From Pseudomonas gozinkensis (GTDB taxonomy: Bacteria; Pseudomonadota; Gammaproteobacteria; Pseudomonadales; Pseudomonadaceae), in contig NZ_CP062253.1 in NCBI RefSeq assembly GCF_014863585.1, forward strand, positions 3,808,501 to 3,872,500: 64,000 bases of DNA. The letters run 5' to 3'. Positions 25,253-36,100 of the stretch are shown in pieces. A program made the translations under genes and the position numbers. Positions within the stretch are counted from its first letter, which is position 1. Each line of letters starts with the position of its first letter. Below the pieces are notes generated by a model, which saw nothing but the letters and a program-made list of their open reading frames with translations, did not search any database and was not told the DNA's origin.

Positions 25253-25915
25253 TTAGATCAACAAGTCTTCATAGAAGGCGCCGTACGGAAGCTCAGGGTG
25301 TTCGATCTGTATTTCCAGAATCCACACACCGGCATTCGGAGCCTGATCAAAGTCACCGAGATTGCCGCCCCGATAAATCGCATGGGGAAAATCGCTGACC
25401 CGGTGGCCCTTGATGTCCAGATTCAGCTTCCAGCCCATCGCCTCGGCCTGATCGGTTGCGTAGCGATAAAGCTCGACACCGGTCACGCCCTGACGCCAGA
25501 AGGCCTCGACCTTGTCGAAGAGTTCTTTGGAGGCCGCCGCACAAGCGATCATCTGCGGGTCGGAACCAGTAACAAACGTCGCCCCGGCGTCGCCTTCGTG
25601 GCCTTCCCAGACCACGCCCATGTCGATGAAGAAAATGTCGTTCTCGCCCAGCACCGGATCGCCGTCCGAACGCTCCTTGAAGGTCTTCAGCGTGTTGGCG
25701 CCGAAGCGGATCAGCAGCGGATGCCAGATCCGGTCCATCCCCAGTTCAACAAGGATCTCTTTGCCCCGCGCATGGGCTTCCGATTCGCGCATACCGGGTT
25801 TGATCACCTTGGCGATCTCGTCCACGGCCTTCCAGGTCAACTGCTGGGCGTGGCGCATGGTTTCCAGCACAAAACGCTCACCTACCGCTTCTTTCCCGCT
25901 CAGGGCTGTGGTCAT
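25253..25915 (-). CDS. Short M24-family (Xaa-Pro/creatinase-like) metallopeptidase
   Basis: Pita-bread-fold protein of 220 residues. Metal ligands are seen as Asp residues in FIDMGVVWEGHEGDAGATF, His in KGHRVSDFPH, and Glu in VWILEIQIEH and FYEDLLI. It lacks the N-terminal domain of creatinase or prolidase and is shorter than most M24 proteins, so it is a catalytic domain alone. The ATG at 25915 has AGGA at a good distance; the longer open frame upstream overlaps the LysR gene and is not credible. Substrate unknown. It sits between a LysR gene and the di-Mop gene on the same strand. Confidence 0.85.
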   Translation of the reverse strand: MTTALSGKEAVGERFVLETMRHAQQLTWKAVDEIAKVIKPGMRESEAHARGKEILVELGMDRIWHPLLIRFGANTLKTFKERSDGDPVLGENDIFFIDMGVVWEGHEGDAGATFVTGSDPQMIACAAASKELFDKVEAFWRQGVTGVELYRYATDQAEAMGWKLNLDIKGHRVSDFPHAIYRGGNLGDFDQAPNAGVWILEIQIEHPELPYGAFYEDLLI

Positions 25916-26003
25916 CGCTGATTCCTTTTGGCTAATCGCTTGCGCTGTATAGTTTTTTATATTGCGAAACAGGACGCCTAAGATACAACCATGACACAAC
26001 GTG

Positions 26004-26891
26004 TCAATTCTCTTCTGCGCGCACCACGCCGCGCTCCTCCAGCAAGCGCACAAACATGCTCAGACTGCGCGAAACCGTACCCCGTCGCCATACCAGCCAC
26101 GTCGTCAGATAGCGGAAATCCGACGCCAGCGGCCAGACGCTCACCGTCGCGCAACCGGGCATGCTCTGCAACATGCTGCGCGGCATCAGGGCCAGACCGG
26201 CGCCCGCACTGACGCAGGCGAGCATGCCGTGATAGGACTCCATTTCGAAGATCTTGCCGGGTACCGCAGCGTCGGTGCTGAACCATTTTTCGAAGTGATG
26301 GCGATAGGAGCAGTTCGAGCGGAACGCATAGATGTTCTCGCCGTTCACGTCCGCCGCGCGCTGTATCGGCCCGTGATGAAGCGGCGAGATGATGACCATT
26401 TCCTCTTCGAATGCCGGGATGCCTTCCAGCGCCGGATGCAAGACCGGGCCGTCGACGAACGCAGCCGCCAGGCGCCCGGACAACACTCCGTCGATCATCG
26501 TCCCGGACGGCCCGGTCGACAGATCCAGATCGACCTTCGGGTGTTGCTGGTTGTAAGTCGCCAGCAAACCTGGAATCCGCACCGCCGCCGTACTTTCCAG
26601 CGAGCCCAGCGGGAACGCGCCTTGCGGTTCCTCGCCGGCAACCGTGGCGCGCGCTTCCTGCACCAGATCGAGAATGCGCCGCGCGTACTCCAAAAAACTC
26701 CAGCCGGCCGGCGACAGGCGCAAGCGACTTTTCTCGCGGATGAACAGGTCGACGCCCAAGTCCTCCTCCAACTGCTTGATGCGGGTCGTCAGGTTCGACG
26801 GCACGCGATGGATCTGCGCCGCCGCAGCGCTGATGCTGCCGTGCTCGGCCACGGCCTTGAAGATTTCCAGTTGCACCAGATCCACAGTCAT
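26004..26891 (-). CDS. LysR-family regulator
   Basis: LTTR of 295 residues. The helix-turn-helix ([20 protein letters not shown], then [19 protein letters not shown]) is intact, and [20 protein letters not shown] follows. The ATG at 26891 has GGAG close upstream; open frame further upstream would run into the aldehyde dehydrogenase promoter. The gene is divergent from the aldehyde dehydrogenase at 26989 across 97 bases, so that gene is its likely target. The short M24 peptidase gene lies downstream on the same strand. Confidence 0.9.
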   Translation of the reverse strand: MTVDLVQLEIFKAVAEHGSISAAAAQIHRVPSNLTTRIKQLEEDLGVDLFIREKSRLRLSPAGWSFLEYARRILDLVQEARATVAGEEPQGAFPLGSLESTAAVRIPGLLATYNQQHPKVDLDLSTGPSGTMIDGVLSGRLAAAFVDGPVLHPALEGIPAFEEEMVIISPLHHGPIQRAADVNGENIYAFRSNCSYRHHFEKWFSTDAAVPGKIFEMESYHGMLACVSAGAGLALMPRSMLQSMPGCATVSVWPLASDFRYLTTWLVWRRGTVSRSLSMFVRLLEERGVVRAEEN

Positions 26892-26988
26892 TCTCCAATC
26901 GTGAAAGAAACGCTCTTTATTATTCAGTTTCCAGAAATCAAACGCCACCCTACTCTGAGCGCATCCACTGACCTCGCAGGACGATGCC

Positions 26989-28380
26989 ATGAGCCCGATT
27001 TCCAGCCAGACCCACGCCATCTCGATCAACCCCGCCACCGGCGAGCAGATCGGTCACTACGCCTTCGAATCCGCCGAAGCCCTCGACGCAGCGCTGACCC
27101 GCGCCGCCTTCGGCTTCAACAAGTGGAAACGCAAGCCGCTGCAGGATCGCTCCCGCGCCCTGACCGCGCTGGCCGGCGCTCTGCGTGACAGCAGCGAAGC
27201 CATGGCGACCATGATCACCCGGGAAATGGGCAAGCCGATCGCCCAGGCCCGTGGCGAAATCGAGAAATGCGCCAAGCTCTGCGAGTGGTACGCCGAACAC
27301 GGCCCGGCCATGCTCAACGCCGAAGCGACGCTGGTCGAAGGCGGCAAGGCGCGCATCGAGTATCGTCCACTCGGCCCGATCCTCGCCGTGATGCCGTGGA
27401 ACTTCCCGATCTGGCAAGTGCTGCGCGGTGCAGTTCCGGCGCTGATCGCCGGCAACACCTACGTGCTCAAGCATGCGCCGAACGTGATGGGCAGCGCCTA
27501 TCTGTTGCGCGACGCCTTCACCCGCGCCGGTTTTGCCGATGGCGTGTTTGAAGTGATCAACGTCACCCCGGAAGGCGTGTCCACCGCCATTGCTGACCCG
27601 CGCATTGCCGCCGTAACCCTGACCGGCAGCGTCCGCGCCGGCATGGCCATCGGTGCACAGGCCGGTGCCGCGCTGAAAAAATGCGTGCTGGAGCTGGGCG
27701 GTTCCGATCCGTTCATCGTGCTCAACGACGCCGATATCGATGAAGCCGTGCAGGCAGCGGTGATTGGTCGCTACCAGAACTCCGGCCAGGTCTGCGCCGC
27801 CGCCAAACGCCTGATCATCGAAGAAGGCGTGGTCGAAGAATTCACCCGCAAATTCGTCGAAGCCACCCGCCAGTTGAAGATGGGCGATCCATTGTCCGCC
27901 GACAACTACATCGGCCCGATGGCGCGTTTCGATCTGCGGGACGAACTCGATCAACAAGTGCGCGACACCCTCGAAGAAGGCGCCACCCTGCTGCTCGGCG
28001 GCGGCAAGGCCCAAGGCCCGGGCAACTACTACGAGCCGACCGTGCTGGCCGATGTCACTGATCGCATGACCTCGTTCAAACAGGAACTGTTCGGCCCGGT
28101 GGCCTCGATCATCACTGCCCGCGATTGCGCTCACGCCGTGGCCCTGGCCAACGACAGCGAGTTCGGTCTGACCGCCACGATCTACACCGCCAACGTCGCC
28201 CTGGCCCAACAACTGACCAGCGAGCTGGAAACCGGTGGCGTGTTCATCAACGGCTACTCCGCCAGCGACCCGCGCGTCACCTTCGGTGGCGTGAAGAAAA
28301 GCGGTTTCGGCCGCGAGCTGTCGCACTTCGGCGTGCGCGAGTTCTGCAATGCGCAGACGGTGTGGCTGGATCGCCGCTGA
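26989..28380 (+). CDS. Aldehyde dehydrogenase, succinate-semialdehyde dehydrogenase-like (Sad/YneI type)
   Basis: NAD(P)-dependent dehydrogenase of 463 residues. Catalytic Glu is in [11 protein letters not shown], catalytic Cys in [12 protein letters not shown], and the N-terminal [15 protein letters not shown] plus [21 protein letters not shown] fit the YneI branch, which prefers succinate semialdehyde with NAD. AGGA precedes the ATG. It stands alone under a divergent LysR gene and ends at a strong terminator. The physiological aldehyde is not certain. Confidence 0.9.
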   Translation: MSPISSQTHAISINPATGEQIGHYAFESAEALDAALTRAAFGFNKWKRKPLQDRSRALTALAGALRDSSEAMATMITREMGKPIAQARGEIEKCAKLCEWYAEHGPAMLNAEATLVEGGKARIEYRPLGPILAVMPWNFPIWQVLRGAVPALIAGNTYVLKHAPNVMGSAYLLRDAFTRAGFADGVFEVINVTPEGVSTAIADPRIAAVTLTGSVRAGMAIGAQAGAALKKCVLELGGSDPFIVLNDADIDEAVQAAVIGRYQNSGQVCAAAKRLIIEEGVVEEFTRKFVEATRQLKMGDPLSADNYIGPMARFDLRDELDQQVRDTLEEGATLLLGGGKAQGPGNYYEPTVLADVTDRMTSFKQELFGPVASIITARDCAHAVALANDSEFGLTATIYTANVALAQQLTSELETGGVFINGYSASDPRVTFGGVKKSGFGRELSHFGVREFCNAQTVWLDRR

Positions 28381-28388
28381 ATCCAATG

Positions 28389-28427
28389 AAAAAAAGCCCG
28401 GAAGTGTTTTGCGCTTCCGGGCTTTTT
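28389..28427. terminator. Bidirectional terminator between aldehyde dehydrogenase and MFS genes
   Basis: AAAAAGCCCGGAAG and CTTCCGGGCTTTTT form a long stem with a loop of about ten bases and A/T runs on both sides. It lies between the convergent genes. Confidence 0.93.
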
Positions 28428-28431
28428 CATT

Positions 28432-29964
28432 TCAAACCGCCACCTGTTGTGGCTCCGATACCATCCGGTCCTTGCTTAACAGCCCCAGCACTACGGACGC
28501 CGACACCAACGTGATGATCGTCAGGATGTGCAGCAGAGACTGGAACGCCGAAGCGTAACCCTGCACCAGACGTTCGTTGGCCAGACCCGGAATCGTGTTG
28601 ATCGCGTGAGCCATGTCGCCCGTGGTCACCCGGTGGGCGGTATCGGCAATCAGTGCGGCATCTGCACCGCTGGCCACGGCTTGCAGATCGGTATGCAGCA
28701 GCGAGGCAAGAATCGCCGCCACGCTCGCCAGTGCAATTCCCTCACCCGCCACCCGCACCGTGTTAAAGATCCCTGCCGCCATGCCGGCGCGCTCTTTCGG
28801 CACTACGCTGACCGACAACCCGTCCATCAATCCCCACGGCAGTCCCGCGCCGATTCCGATCAGCACCATCGGCACCACCAACGCGAATTTCGGCTCGCCG
28901 ACGTTGTACAGGCTCAGCCAGTGCAAGCCCACGGCGGCAATCAAAAAACCCACGCCCGACAGAATGCCGGCCGAGACAAACCGGGTCATGGATGCCGCCA
29001 GCATCGGCACCACCAGCATCGGCGCCGACAACGCCAGCAACAGCAGACCGGCATCGATTTCACTCAAGCCTTCGACGCCGATAAACCGCAGCGGCAGCAT
29101 GACCACCAGCACGATGTAGCAATAGCAGGTGCCGATCGGCAGCATCTGCACACCGATGAACCGCGGAAAACGGAACAGCGTCAGATCGAGCATCGGACGT
29201 TTGACGCGCATTTCGATCATGACAAACAGCGCCAGCAACAGCGCCGAAGCACCCAACAGCCCCACCACCAACGGACTGTCCCAACCGCTTTCGGGCGCCT
29301 GGATCACACCGAACGTGAACAGCGCCAGCATCGAGCTGAACGTCACGGTGCCTGGCCAGTCGAGACCGCTGGCGTCGGGGTCGCGGGTTTCGCGCATGCG
29401 CGGCAGGCCGAAGACCATCGCAATCACACCGATCAGCGCGGTGAAGACAAAGATCGCGCGCCAGTTGAACGCCTCGATCAGCGCCCCGGCCACCAATGGC
29501 CCGAACGCCAGGCCGATGCCAAATGTGGTACCCAGCATGCTGTAGGCACGGGTGCGCGCGTGGCCTTCGAATTCTTGCGCCAGCGCTGCAGAACCACTGG
29601 CTAGCGCTGCGGCACCGGCCACGCCCTGAATCGCCCGCAACACGTCCAGCCAGAACACCGAAGGTGCCAGGCTCTGGGCAATCGACGCTGCGGTGAACAA
29701 CAGCATGCCGGCAGTGAACAGGCGCTTGCGTCCATAGACATCGGCCAAAGCCCCCGCCGCCATCAGCAGACTGCCGAAGGTCAGCATGAATGCGTTGGTG
29801 ATCCAGGTCAGCGCCACCGGGCTGCCGCCCAGGTCACGGCCAATGGCCGGCGTTGCCACTGCGCCGCCGGTAAAACTTAACGGAAGGACCAGCGCCGACA
29901 GGCAAATGGCCGCAAGGATCAGCCGTTTGTCGCGCGAGCCTCGGTGTTGGGAGACGGTTGTCAT
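28432..29964 (-). CDS. MFS transporter, DHA2 (EmrB/QacA) family with 14 helices
   Basis: Drug:H+ antiporter-type transporter of 510 residues with about 14 hydrophobic segments. GGSPVALTWITNAFMLTFGSL and the motif GALADVYGRKRLF are the conserved helix 1 and motif A regions; GLAFGPLVAGALIE matches motif C of exporters. The ATG at 29964 has GGA upstream; a TTG 12 bases earlier is less likely. The gene follows the SDR gene at 30040 on the same strand with 75 bases between and probably shares its transcript. Confidence 0.9.
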   Translation of the reverse strand: MTTVSQHRGSRDKRLILAAICLSALVLPLSFTGGAVATPAIGRDLGGSPVALTWITNAFMLTFGSLLMAAGALADVYGRKRLFTAGMLLFTAASIAQSLAPSVFWLDVLRAIQGVAGAAALASGSAALAQEFEGHARTRAYSMLGTTFGIGLAFGPLVAGALIEAFNWRAIFVFTALIGVIAMVFGLPRMRETRDPDASGLDWPGTVTFSSMLALFTFGVIQAPESGWDSPLVVGLLGASALLLALFVMIEMRVKRPMLDLTLFRFPRFIGVQMLPIGTCYCYIVLVVMLPLRFIGVEGLSEIDAGLLLLALSAPMLVVPMLAASMTRFVSAGILSGVGFLIAAVGLHWLSLYNVGEPKFALVVPMVLIGIGAGLPWGLMDGLSVSVVPKERAGMAAGIFNTVRVAGEGIALASVAAILASLLHTDLQAVASGADAALIADTAHRVTTGDMAHAINTIPGLANERLVQGYASAFQSLLHILTIITLVSASVVLGLLSKDRMVSEPQQVAV

Positions 29965-30039
29965 GATTTCATCCAATGAAAAGAAAACAAGGCTGCGATC
30001 AACAGAGCGCAGCCTGTGATGGCTTCAACGGGGGTTGGG

Positions 30040-30870
30040 TCAGTCCTTGAAATCCGTGGACAGCGCCAGCTCATTCCACTCGGCCAACTCCTGCGCCACC
30101 AAGCGGTTCTTCGCTTCGATCCGCGCAATCGTGTCGCTGCCCAGCGCCAACCGCTGCGGCGGGCTCGGTGCGTTGACCAGCGCCAGCATCGCATCGGCAA
30201 ACTTCAGCGGATCACCCGGCTGAGCATGATTGGCCGCTTCGGCAAACGTGCGCATCTTGCCGACGGTTTCGTCGTAGTCGGGCAGAACCAGTGCGGTCTT
30301 GATCAGCGACTGCTCGTCGAGGAAATCGGTGCGGAAGAAACCCGGTTCGACCACCGTGACCTGAATGCCCAGCGGCGCCAGTTCCTGATGCAGCGCTTCG
30401 CTGATGCCTTCCACCGCAAACTTGGTCGAGCCGTAAACGCCCCAGCCCATATAGGCCTGATAACCGCCAATCGACGAGATGTTGATGACCCGTCCGCTGC
30501 GCTGGGCGCGCATGTGTGGCAGCACGGCGCGGGTGACGTTGAGCAGGCCGAACACGTTGGTGGCAAACAGGCGCTCGGTCTCGCTGGCGCTGGTTTCTTC
30601 GACGGCGCCCAACACGCCGAACCCGGCATTGTTGATCAGCACGTCGATGCGGCCGAAGCGCTTGATGCCTTCTGCCACCGCTTGGTGGGCTTCTTCTTCG
30701 CGGGTGACGTCCAGCCGCACGGCCAGCAGGTTCGGGTGATCGCCGAGGCGGTCGGTGACGTCTTGCGGGTTGCGGGCAGTGGCAATCACCGCGTCACCGG
30801 CACGCAGGGCCTGTTCAGCGATAAGGGTGCCAAAACCACGGGAGGCTCCGGTAATCAGCCAGGTACGCAT
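30040..30870 (-). CDS. Short-chain dehydrogenase/reductase
   Basis: Classical SDR of 276 residues. Cofactor motif TGASRGFG is near residue 7, NNAG near 80, the catalytic Ser in INISSIGG, and the YxxxK pair in YGSTKFAVEG. The ATG at 30870 has AGGAG eight bases upstream, better than a GTG 18 bases earlier. It is divergent from the LysR gene at 31001 and runs into the MFS exporter gene, giving an SDR-exporter unit seen in stress- or xenobiotic-response loci. Confidence 0.92.
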   Translation of the reverse strand: MRTWLITGASRGFGTLIAEQALRAGDAVIATARNPQDVTDRLGDHPNLLAVRLDVTREEEAHQAVAEGIKRFGRIDVLINNAGFGVLGAVEETSASETERLFATNVFGLLNVTRAVLPHMRAQRSGRVINISSIGGYQAYMGWGVYGSTKFAVEGISEALHQELAPLGIQVTVVEPGFFRTDFLDEQSLIKTALVLPDYDETVGKMRTFAEAANHAQPGDPLKFADAMLALVNAPSPPQRLALGSDTIARIEAKNRLVAQELAEWNELALSTDFKD

Positions 30871-31000
30871 ATCAACTACTCCTGTCATTGACCCTGGCGT
30901 TGTTGCCGGGCCTTCTCGATGAGTTGAGTCGACTTTAAAGCCGTGCTACTGATGTGATAATCCCAGCAAATTTGCATGACTTTGTGAAAGGTGCTCACAA

Positions 31001-31906
31001 ATGAAAAACCCGTCCACGGCGGATCTGTCGATCTTTCTCTGCATCGCCCAGCACCTGAATTTCAGTCGTGCGGCAGTGGATCTGGGCCTGACACCTTCAG
31101 CCCTGAGCCATTCATTGCGAGCGCTGGAAAATCGCCTCGGCGTGCGGCTGTTCAACCGGACCACCCGCAGCGTGGCCCTGACCGAGGCTGGCGAGCGGTT
31201 ATATGCGCGGCTGAAACCAGCCTTTCGCGACATCGAAGATGCCCTTGAAGACCTCAATCACTTTCGCGACAAACCCTCGGGCAATCTGCGTATTACGTCC
31301 GGGCGCCAGGCCTGTGAGCTGGTGCTGCTGCCCATTGCCAGCGAGTTCCTGCTGGCCTATCCGGACATACGTCTGGAAGTGGTCGAAAGCGATGCGCTGC
31401 TGGATATCGTCGCCGCCGGATTCGATGCTGGGGTACGCTTCGGCAACCGGCTGGAAGCTGACATGGTGTCGATGCCCATCGGACCGAATCTGCGCTCGGT
31501 GGTAGTCGGCTCACCCGGCTTTTTCGAACGACATCCCGCGCCACAGAAACCTGAAGACCTGCATGCCCTTCCCTGCATCCGCCATCGGTTCCCGAGCGGC
31601 TCGATGTACCGCTGGGAATTCGAACGCGGTGGCATTGAACAGGAAATCGAGATCAACGGACCGCTGACCCTGGGCGATGTGAGCCTGATGATCGGCCCGG
31701 CGTTGCAGGGCTTGGGGCTGGCGTATGTGTTCGAGGACATGGCCCGGGAACACCTGGCGAGTGGGCGACTGGTGCAGGTGCTGGCGGACTGGTGTCCGTA
31801 CTATCCCGGTCTGCATCTGTACTACCCGAGTCGGCGCCACGTACCGGCGCCGCTCAAGGCGTTCATCGACTTTGCCCGCAATGCCCGCGACGGTAAAACG
31901 GGATAA
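31001..31906 (+). CDS. LysR-family regulator
   Basis: LTTR of 301 residues. The helix-turn-helix (LSIFLCIAQHLNFSRAAVDLG, TPSALSHSLRALENRLGVRLF) is intact and followed by NRTTRSVALTEAGERL. AAAGG lies upstream of the ATG. It is divergent from the SDR-MFS unit across 130 bases and likely regulates it. The stop lies six bases from the convergent DUF1624 gene. Confidence 0.92.
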   Translation: MKNPSTADLSIFLCIAQHLNFSRAAVDLGLTPSALSHSLRALENRLGVRLFNRTTRSVALTEAGERLYARLKPAFRDIEDALEDLNHFRDKPSGNLRITSGRQACELVLLPIASEFLLAYPDIRLEVVESDALLDIVAAGFDAGVRFGNRLEADMVSMPIGPNLRSVVVGSPGFFERHPAPQKPEDLHALPCIRHRFPSGSMYRWEFERGGIEQEIEINGPLTLGDVSLMIGPALQGLGLAYVFEDMAREHLASGRLVQVLADWCPYYPGLHLYYPSRRHVPAPLKAFIDFARNARDGKTG

Positions 31907-31912
31907 GCCGTT

Positions 31913-33082
31913 CTACAGATACTTCAACCAGGCGATGTCGCGGCGCCGGGCCTTCAATCCCGAAAACCAGCGCACCGCCGGAAACAACCCGACCGCCAGC
32001 ACCATCGCCGCCAGCCAGACCGCTGCCACCGACGAGAAACCGAAATAAGTGCCCTGATTAAGCCCGAACAACGCCAAGCCGATCAGGTACAACACCTTCA
32101 GCGCATACAGGTGCAGCAGGTAGAAAAACATCGGCGCCGAGCCGAAAACGGTCAGCCAGCGAATCCAGCGCCGATCCTGCGCACGCTCGAATACCAGCAA
32201 CAGCAGCAACCCGACGCTCACCGTCAGCGTGATGAACAACAGCGACGGCGGGTATTTGGTGATGTTGAAAAAGCTCATCAGGGTTTGCAGACCGCTGTCG
32301 CCGAATGCCCAGGGTTTCTCGCCGTAACCGTTGACCAACCGCAGTGTCACGAACCCGATTAGCCCGGCGATACCACCGATCAACAAGCGACGCTGCCGCA
32401 CTCCGGCATCAGCTGCGCGAGCGAACCACGGCCCCAGGGCGTAACCGAGACCGATCACGCCGATCCACGGCAACAGCGGGTACGAGGTACGCAGACGCAA
32501 GGTCTCACCGGCCTCGATCCAGCCGCGGTCATGCAGGATCGCCCATGGCACGTGCAGCGCCGATTCGGTGCCGAAGTGCAGTCCGTCGAGCAGGTTATGC
32601 CCGGCGATGATCGCCAGGCTCAACGTCAACAGCAGCCAGCGCGGCAGCCAGACCAGCAGCGACAGCGCGATCATGCTCAGGCCGATCGCCCAGATCACTT
32701 GCAGGTAGATCACGGTCGGTGGCAGCTGGAACGTCCAGGCGAAATTCACCAGGGTGAACTCCAGCAACACCAGAAACAGTCCGCGCTTGAACAGGAAGGC
32801 ACTGACGTCAGCCTTGCCGTCGTACTTTTCCCCGAACAGCCACGCCGACAATCCGGTCAGCAGCACAAACACCGGCGCGCACAGGTGCGCCAGGGTACGG
32901 CTGAAGAACAGCGCAGGCTCGGTATTGGCGATGTCCATCGGATCAGAGACCTGACGATGCAGCAGAAAGGTTTCGCGCACGTGATCGAGCAACATGAACA
33001 GAATGACCAGGCCACGCAGCGCATCAATGGACAGCAACCGGCCGGTCACCGAGGGGGCAGAACGGGGAACCGCAATCGTCAT
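31913..33082 (-). CDS. DUF1624 family multi-pass membrane protein
   Basis: Integral membrane protein of 389 residues with about ten hydrophobic helices. The N-terminal RLLSIDALRGLVILFMLLDHVRE, with its R-G and D-H residues, is the signature of DUF1624, which is related to heparan-alpha-glucosaminide acetyltransferase-type proteins that move acyl groups across the membrane. The start is not firm: the ATG at 33082 has no clear ribosome site, and a TTG at 33136 is possible. The gene stands between convergent LysR and YdiJ-like genes. Confidence 0.83.
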   Translation of the reverse strand: MTIAVPRSAPSVTGRLLSIDALRGLVILFMLLDHVRETFLLHRQVSDPMDIANTEPALFFSRTLAHLCAPVFVLLTGLSAWLFGEKYDGKADVSAFLFKRGLFLVLLEFTLVNFAWTFQLPPTVIYLQVIWAIGLSMIALSLLVWLPRWLLLTLSLAIIAGHNLLDGLHFGTESALHVPWAILHDRGWIEAGETLRLRTSYPLLPWIGVIGLGYALGPWFARAADAGVRQRRLLIGGIAGLIGFVTLRLVNGYGEKPWAFGDSGLQTLMSFFNITKYPPSLLFITLTVSVGLLLLLVFERAQDRRWIRWLTVFGSAPMFFYLLHLYALKVLYLIGLALFGLNQGTYFGFSSVAAVWLAAMVLAVGLFPAVRWFSGLKARRRDIAWLKYL

Positions 33083-33196
33083 GGAGGTATCGCAATCGAA
33101 AGGTTGATCGATGCAGCCGCCCGGAAGCGGCTGCAAATTAGCGTTACCTTATAACACGAAAATGCATTCCAATCGCTAGCGATTCTCAACCAGCGC

Positions 33197-36100
33197 TCAC
33201 GCAGTGCGCAGGGTTTCCAGCACGACCTGCAACGGATGGCGCAACTGCTGATCGGCCTGGCGCTTGACCTGGCTGCGGCAGGAATACCCGGTGGCCAGCG
33301 CCTCGCCCTTCTCCGCCGGCGCCTCGATCTGCTTCGCCCAGGATTGCTCGTAGATCACTGCCGAGGTTTCGCGATTGCGTGCTTCGTGTCCGTAAGTGCC
33401 GGACATGCCGCAGCACCCGGTGGCCTGGGTTGCCAGCTTCAGGCCGACACGCTCGAACACCTGCTCCCACTGACGGGTAGCGGCCGGCGCGTTGGTTTTC
33501 TCGGTGCAGTGCGCCAGCAGGCGGAAGGTGTCGTCGCGGCGCTGAGAGGCTTGTTCCGGCATGACCTTGAGCAGCCACTCCTGCACCAGCGCTACCTCCG
33601 GGCATTTTTCCATCCCCGGCACTTTCAGGTATTCCTGGCGATAGACCAGGGTCATGGCCGGGTCGAGTCCCACCAGCGGCACACCGATCTCGGCCAACGC
33701 GCGCAATTGCCCGGCATTGCGCAACGCCGCGCGATTGAACGCCGACAGGAAACCCTGCACATGCAGCGGCTTGCCGTTGGCACTGAACGGCGCCAGGTAA
33801 ACCTGATAGCCGAGGCGCGAAATCAGCTCGATCAGATCCGCCAGCAGCGGCGCTTCGAAGTATCGGGTGAAGGCATCCTGCACCAGCACCACGCTGCGCT
33901 CGCGTTGCGCCTGGGTCAGCGCCGACAACACGTCGACCGACGCCGGCTGAACCTGCCAGCGGCGCATCGCCGCGTGGAAATCGAAACGGCTGAGCAACGG
34001 CACATCGACCATGCCGCCAAGGCGATCGATCAAGCGACGGCTGAACGAGGCGCCCATCAAGCCGTTGTAGAGCAACGGAATCCGCGCCATATACGGAATC
34101 GTGTACTCCAGCGAGGCAATCAGATAATCCCGCGCCGGCCGCAGATAGCGGGTGTGATACAGCTCCAGAAACCGCGAACGGAAATCCGGCACGTTCACTT
34201 TCACCGGGCACTGCCCCGCGCAGGACTTGCACGCCAGGCAGCCGGCCATGGCGTCGTACACCTCATGGGAGAAGTCCTTTTCCTGCGCACGGCTGTTGCG
34301 CCAGCGCTGCAGCAATGTGCTGAAAAACGGCGGACGGCGGCTGGCATCGGCCAACACATCAACACCCGCCTCGCCCTGCAACCGCAGCCATTCGCGAATC
34401 AGCGAGGCGCGGCCCTTGGGCGATTGCGCACGCTGGCGGGTGGCTTTCCACGACGGGCACATCGCATCGTCGGGATCAAAGTTGTAGCAGGCGCCGTTGC
34501 CGTTGCAGTGCATGGCCGCGCCGTAGTCCTGCCAGACTTTCTCGTCGATCTGCCGATCAAGTTCGCCGCGCAGGGTCACTTCGTCGATCTTCAGCAATGC
34601 CGCGCCGGGAATGTTCGGCGTGGCGATCTTGCCGGGGTTGAACTGGTTGAACGGATCGAACGCGGCCTTCAAGGCTTGCAGCGCCGGGTACAGTTCGCCG
34701 AAGAACGCCGGCGCGTATTCCGAGCGCAGGCCCTTGCCGTGCTCGCCCCACAGCAGGCCGCCGTAACGCTGGGTCAACGCGGCGACGCCGTCCGACACTG
34801 GTCGCACCAGCGCAGCTTGTTGCGGATCCTTCATGTCGAGAATCGGCCGCACGTGCAACACGCCGGCATCGACGTGGCCGAACATGCCGTATTGCAGTTT
34901 ATGGCTGTCGAGCAGGTCGCGCAGTTCGGCGATGTACTCGGCCAGGTGTTGCGGCGGCACAGCGGTGTCTTCGACAAACGGCTGCGGCCGCGCTTCACCG
35001 GCGACGTTGCCGAGCAAGCCCACTGCACGCTTGCGCATGCCGTAGACGCGATTCACCGCCGCATGCCCGACGGCCAGCGTATGCCCCAGTCGCTCGACCG
35101 TGGCGTCGGTGCCCAAGTGCTGGACGAAGGCCTCGACCCGGCCTTGCAATTCCTCGGGATCGTCGCCGCAGAACTCAACCAGGTTGATTCCCAGCGTTGG
35201 CCGCTCGGCGCTTTCCGGGAAATACTCGGCGACGCCATGCCAGACGATGTCCTGCATCGCCAGCAACAGCACTTTGGAGTCCACGGTTTCAATCGACAGC
35301 GGTTTGAGCGCCATCAACGCCCGGGCATCGCGCAAGGCATCCATGAAGCCGGCGTAGCGAATGTTCACCAGCATCGTGTGCTTGGGGATCGGCAACACGT
35401 TGAGCTTGGCCTCGACCACAAACCCCAGCGAACCTTCAGCGCCGCACAGCACGCTGTTGAGGTTGAAACGGTTGTCGGCCTCGCGCAGGTGCGCCAGGTC
35501 GTAGCCGGTCAGGCAGCGGTTGAGATCGGGGAAGGTTTCCCGGATCAGCTCGCCCTGCTCGTCGATGATCTGCCGTGCACAGCGATACACCTCACCGGCC
35601 CGGCCCTCACGGGCGCATTCCGCTGCCAGTTCACTTTCTTCCAGGGGACGGCCATGCAAGCGCTCGCCACCGCGCAGCACCATGTGCAGTTCCAGCACGT
35701 GATCGCGGGTCTTGCCGTAGGTGCAACTGCCCTGGCCGCTGGCGTCGGTGTTGATCATGCCGCCGACGGTGGCGCGGTTCGAGGTCGACAGTTCCGGGGC
35801 AAAAAACAGCCCGGCGGATTTCAGCGCGGCGTTCAGTTGATCCTTCACCACACCGGCCTGCACCCGCACCCAACGCTGTTCTACGTTGATTTCGAGAATG
35901 CGGTTCATGTGCCGCGACAAGTCGACGACGATGCCGTCGGTCAACGACTGGCCGTTGGTACCGGTGCCGCCGCCGCGAGGGGTGATCACCACTTTCTGGT
36001 ACGCCGGTTCGGCGATCAGGCGCGCCAGCAGCGCCACGTCGTCGGCATCACGCGGGAATACCGCCGCTTGCGGCAAGCGCTGATAGATCGAGTTGTCAGT

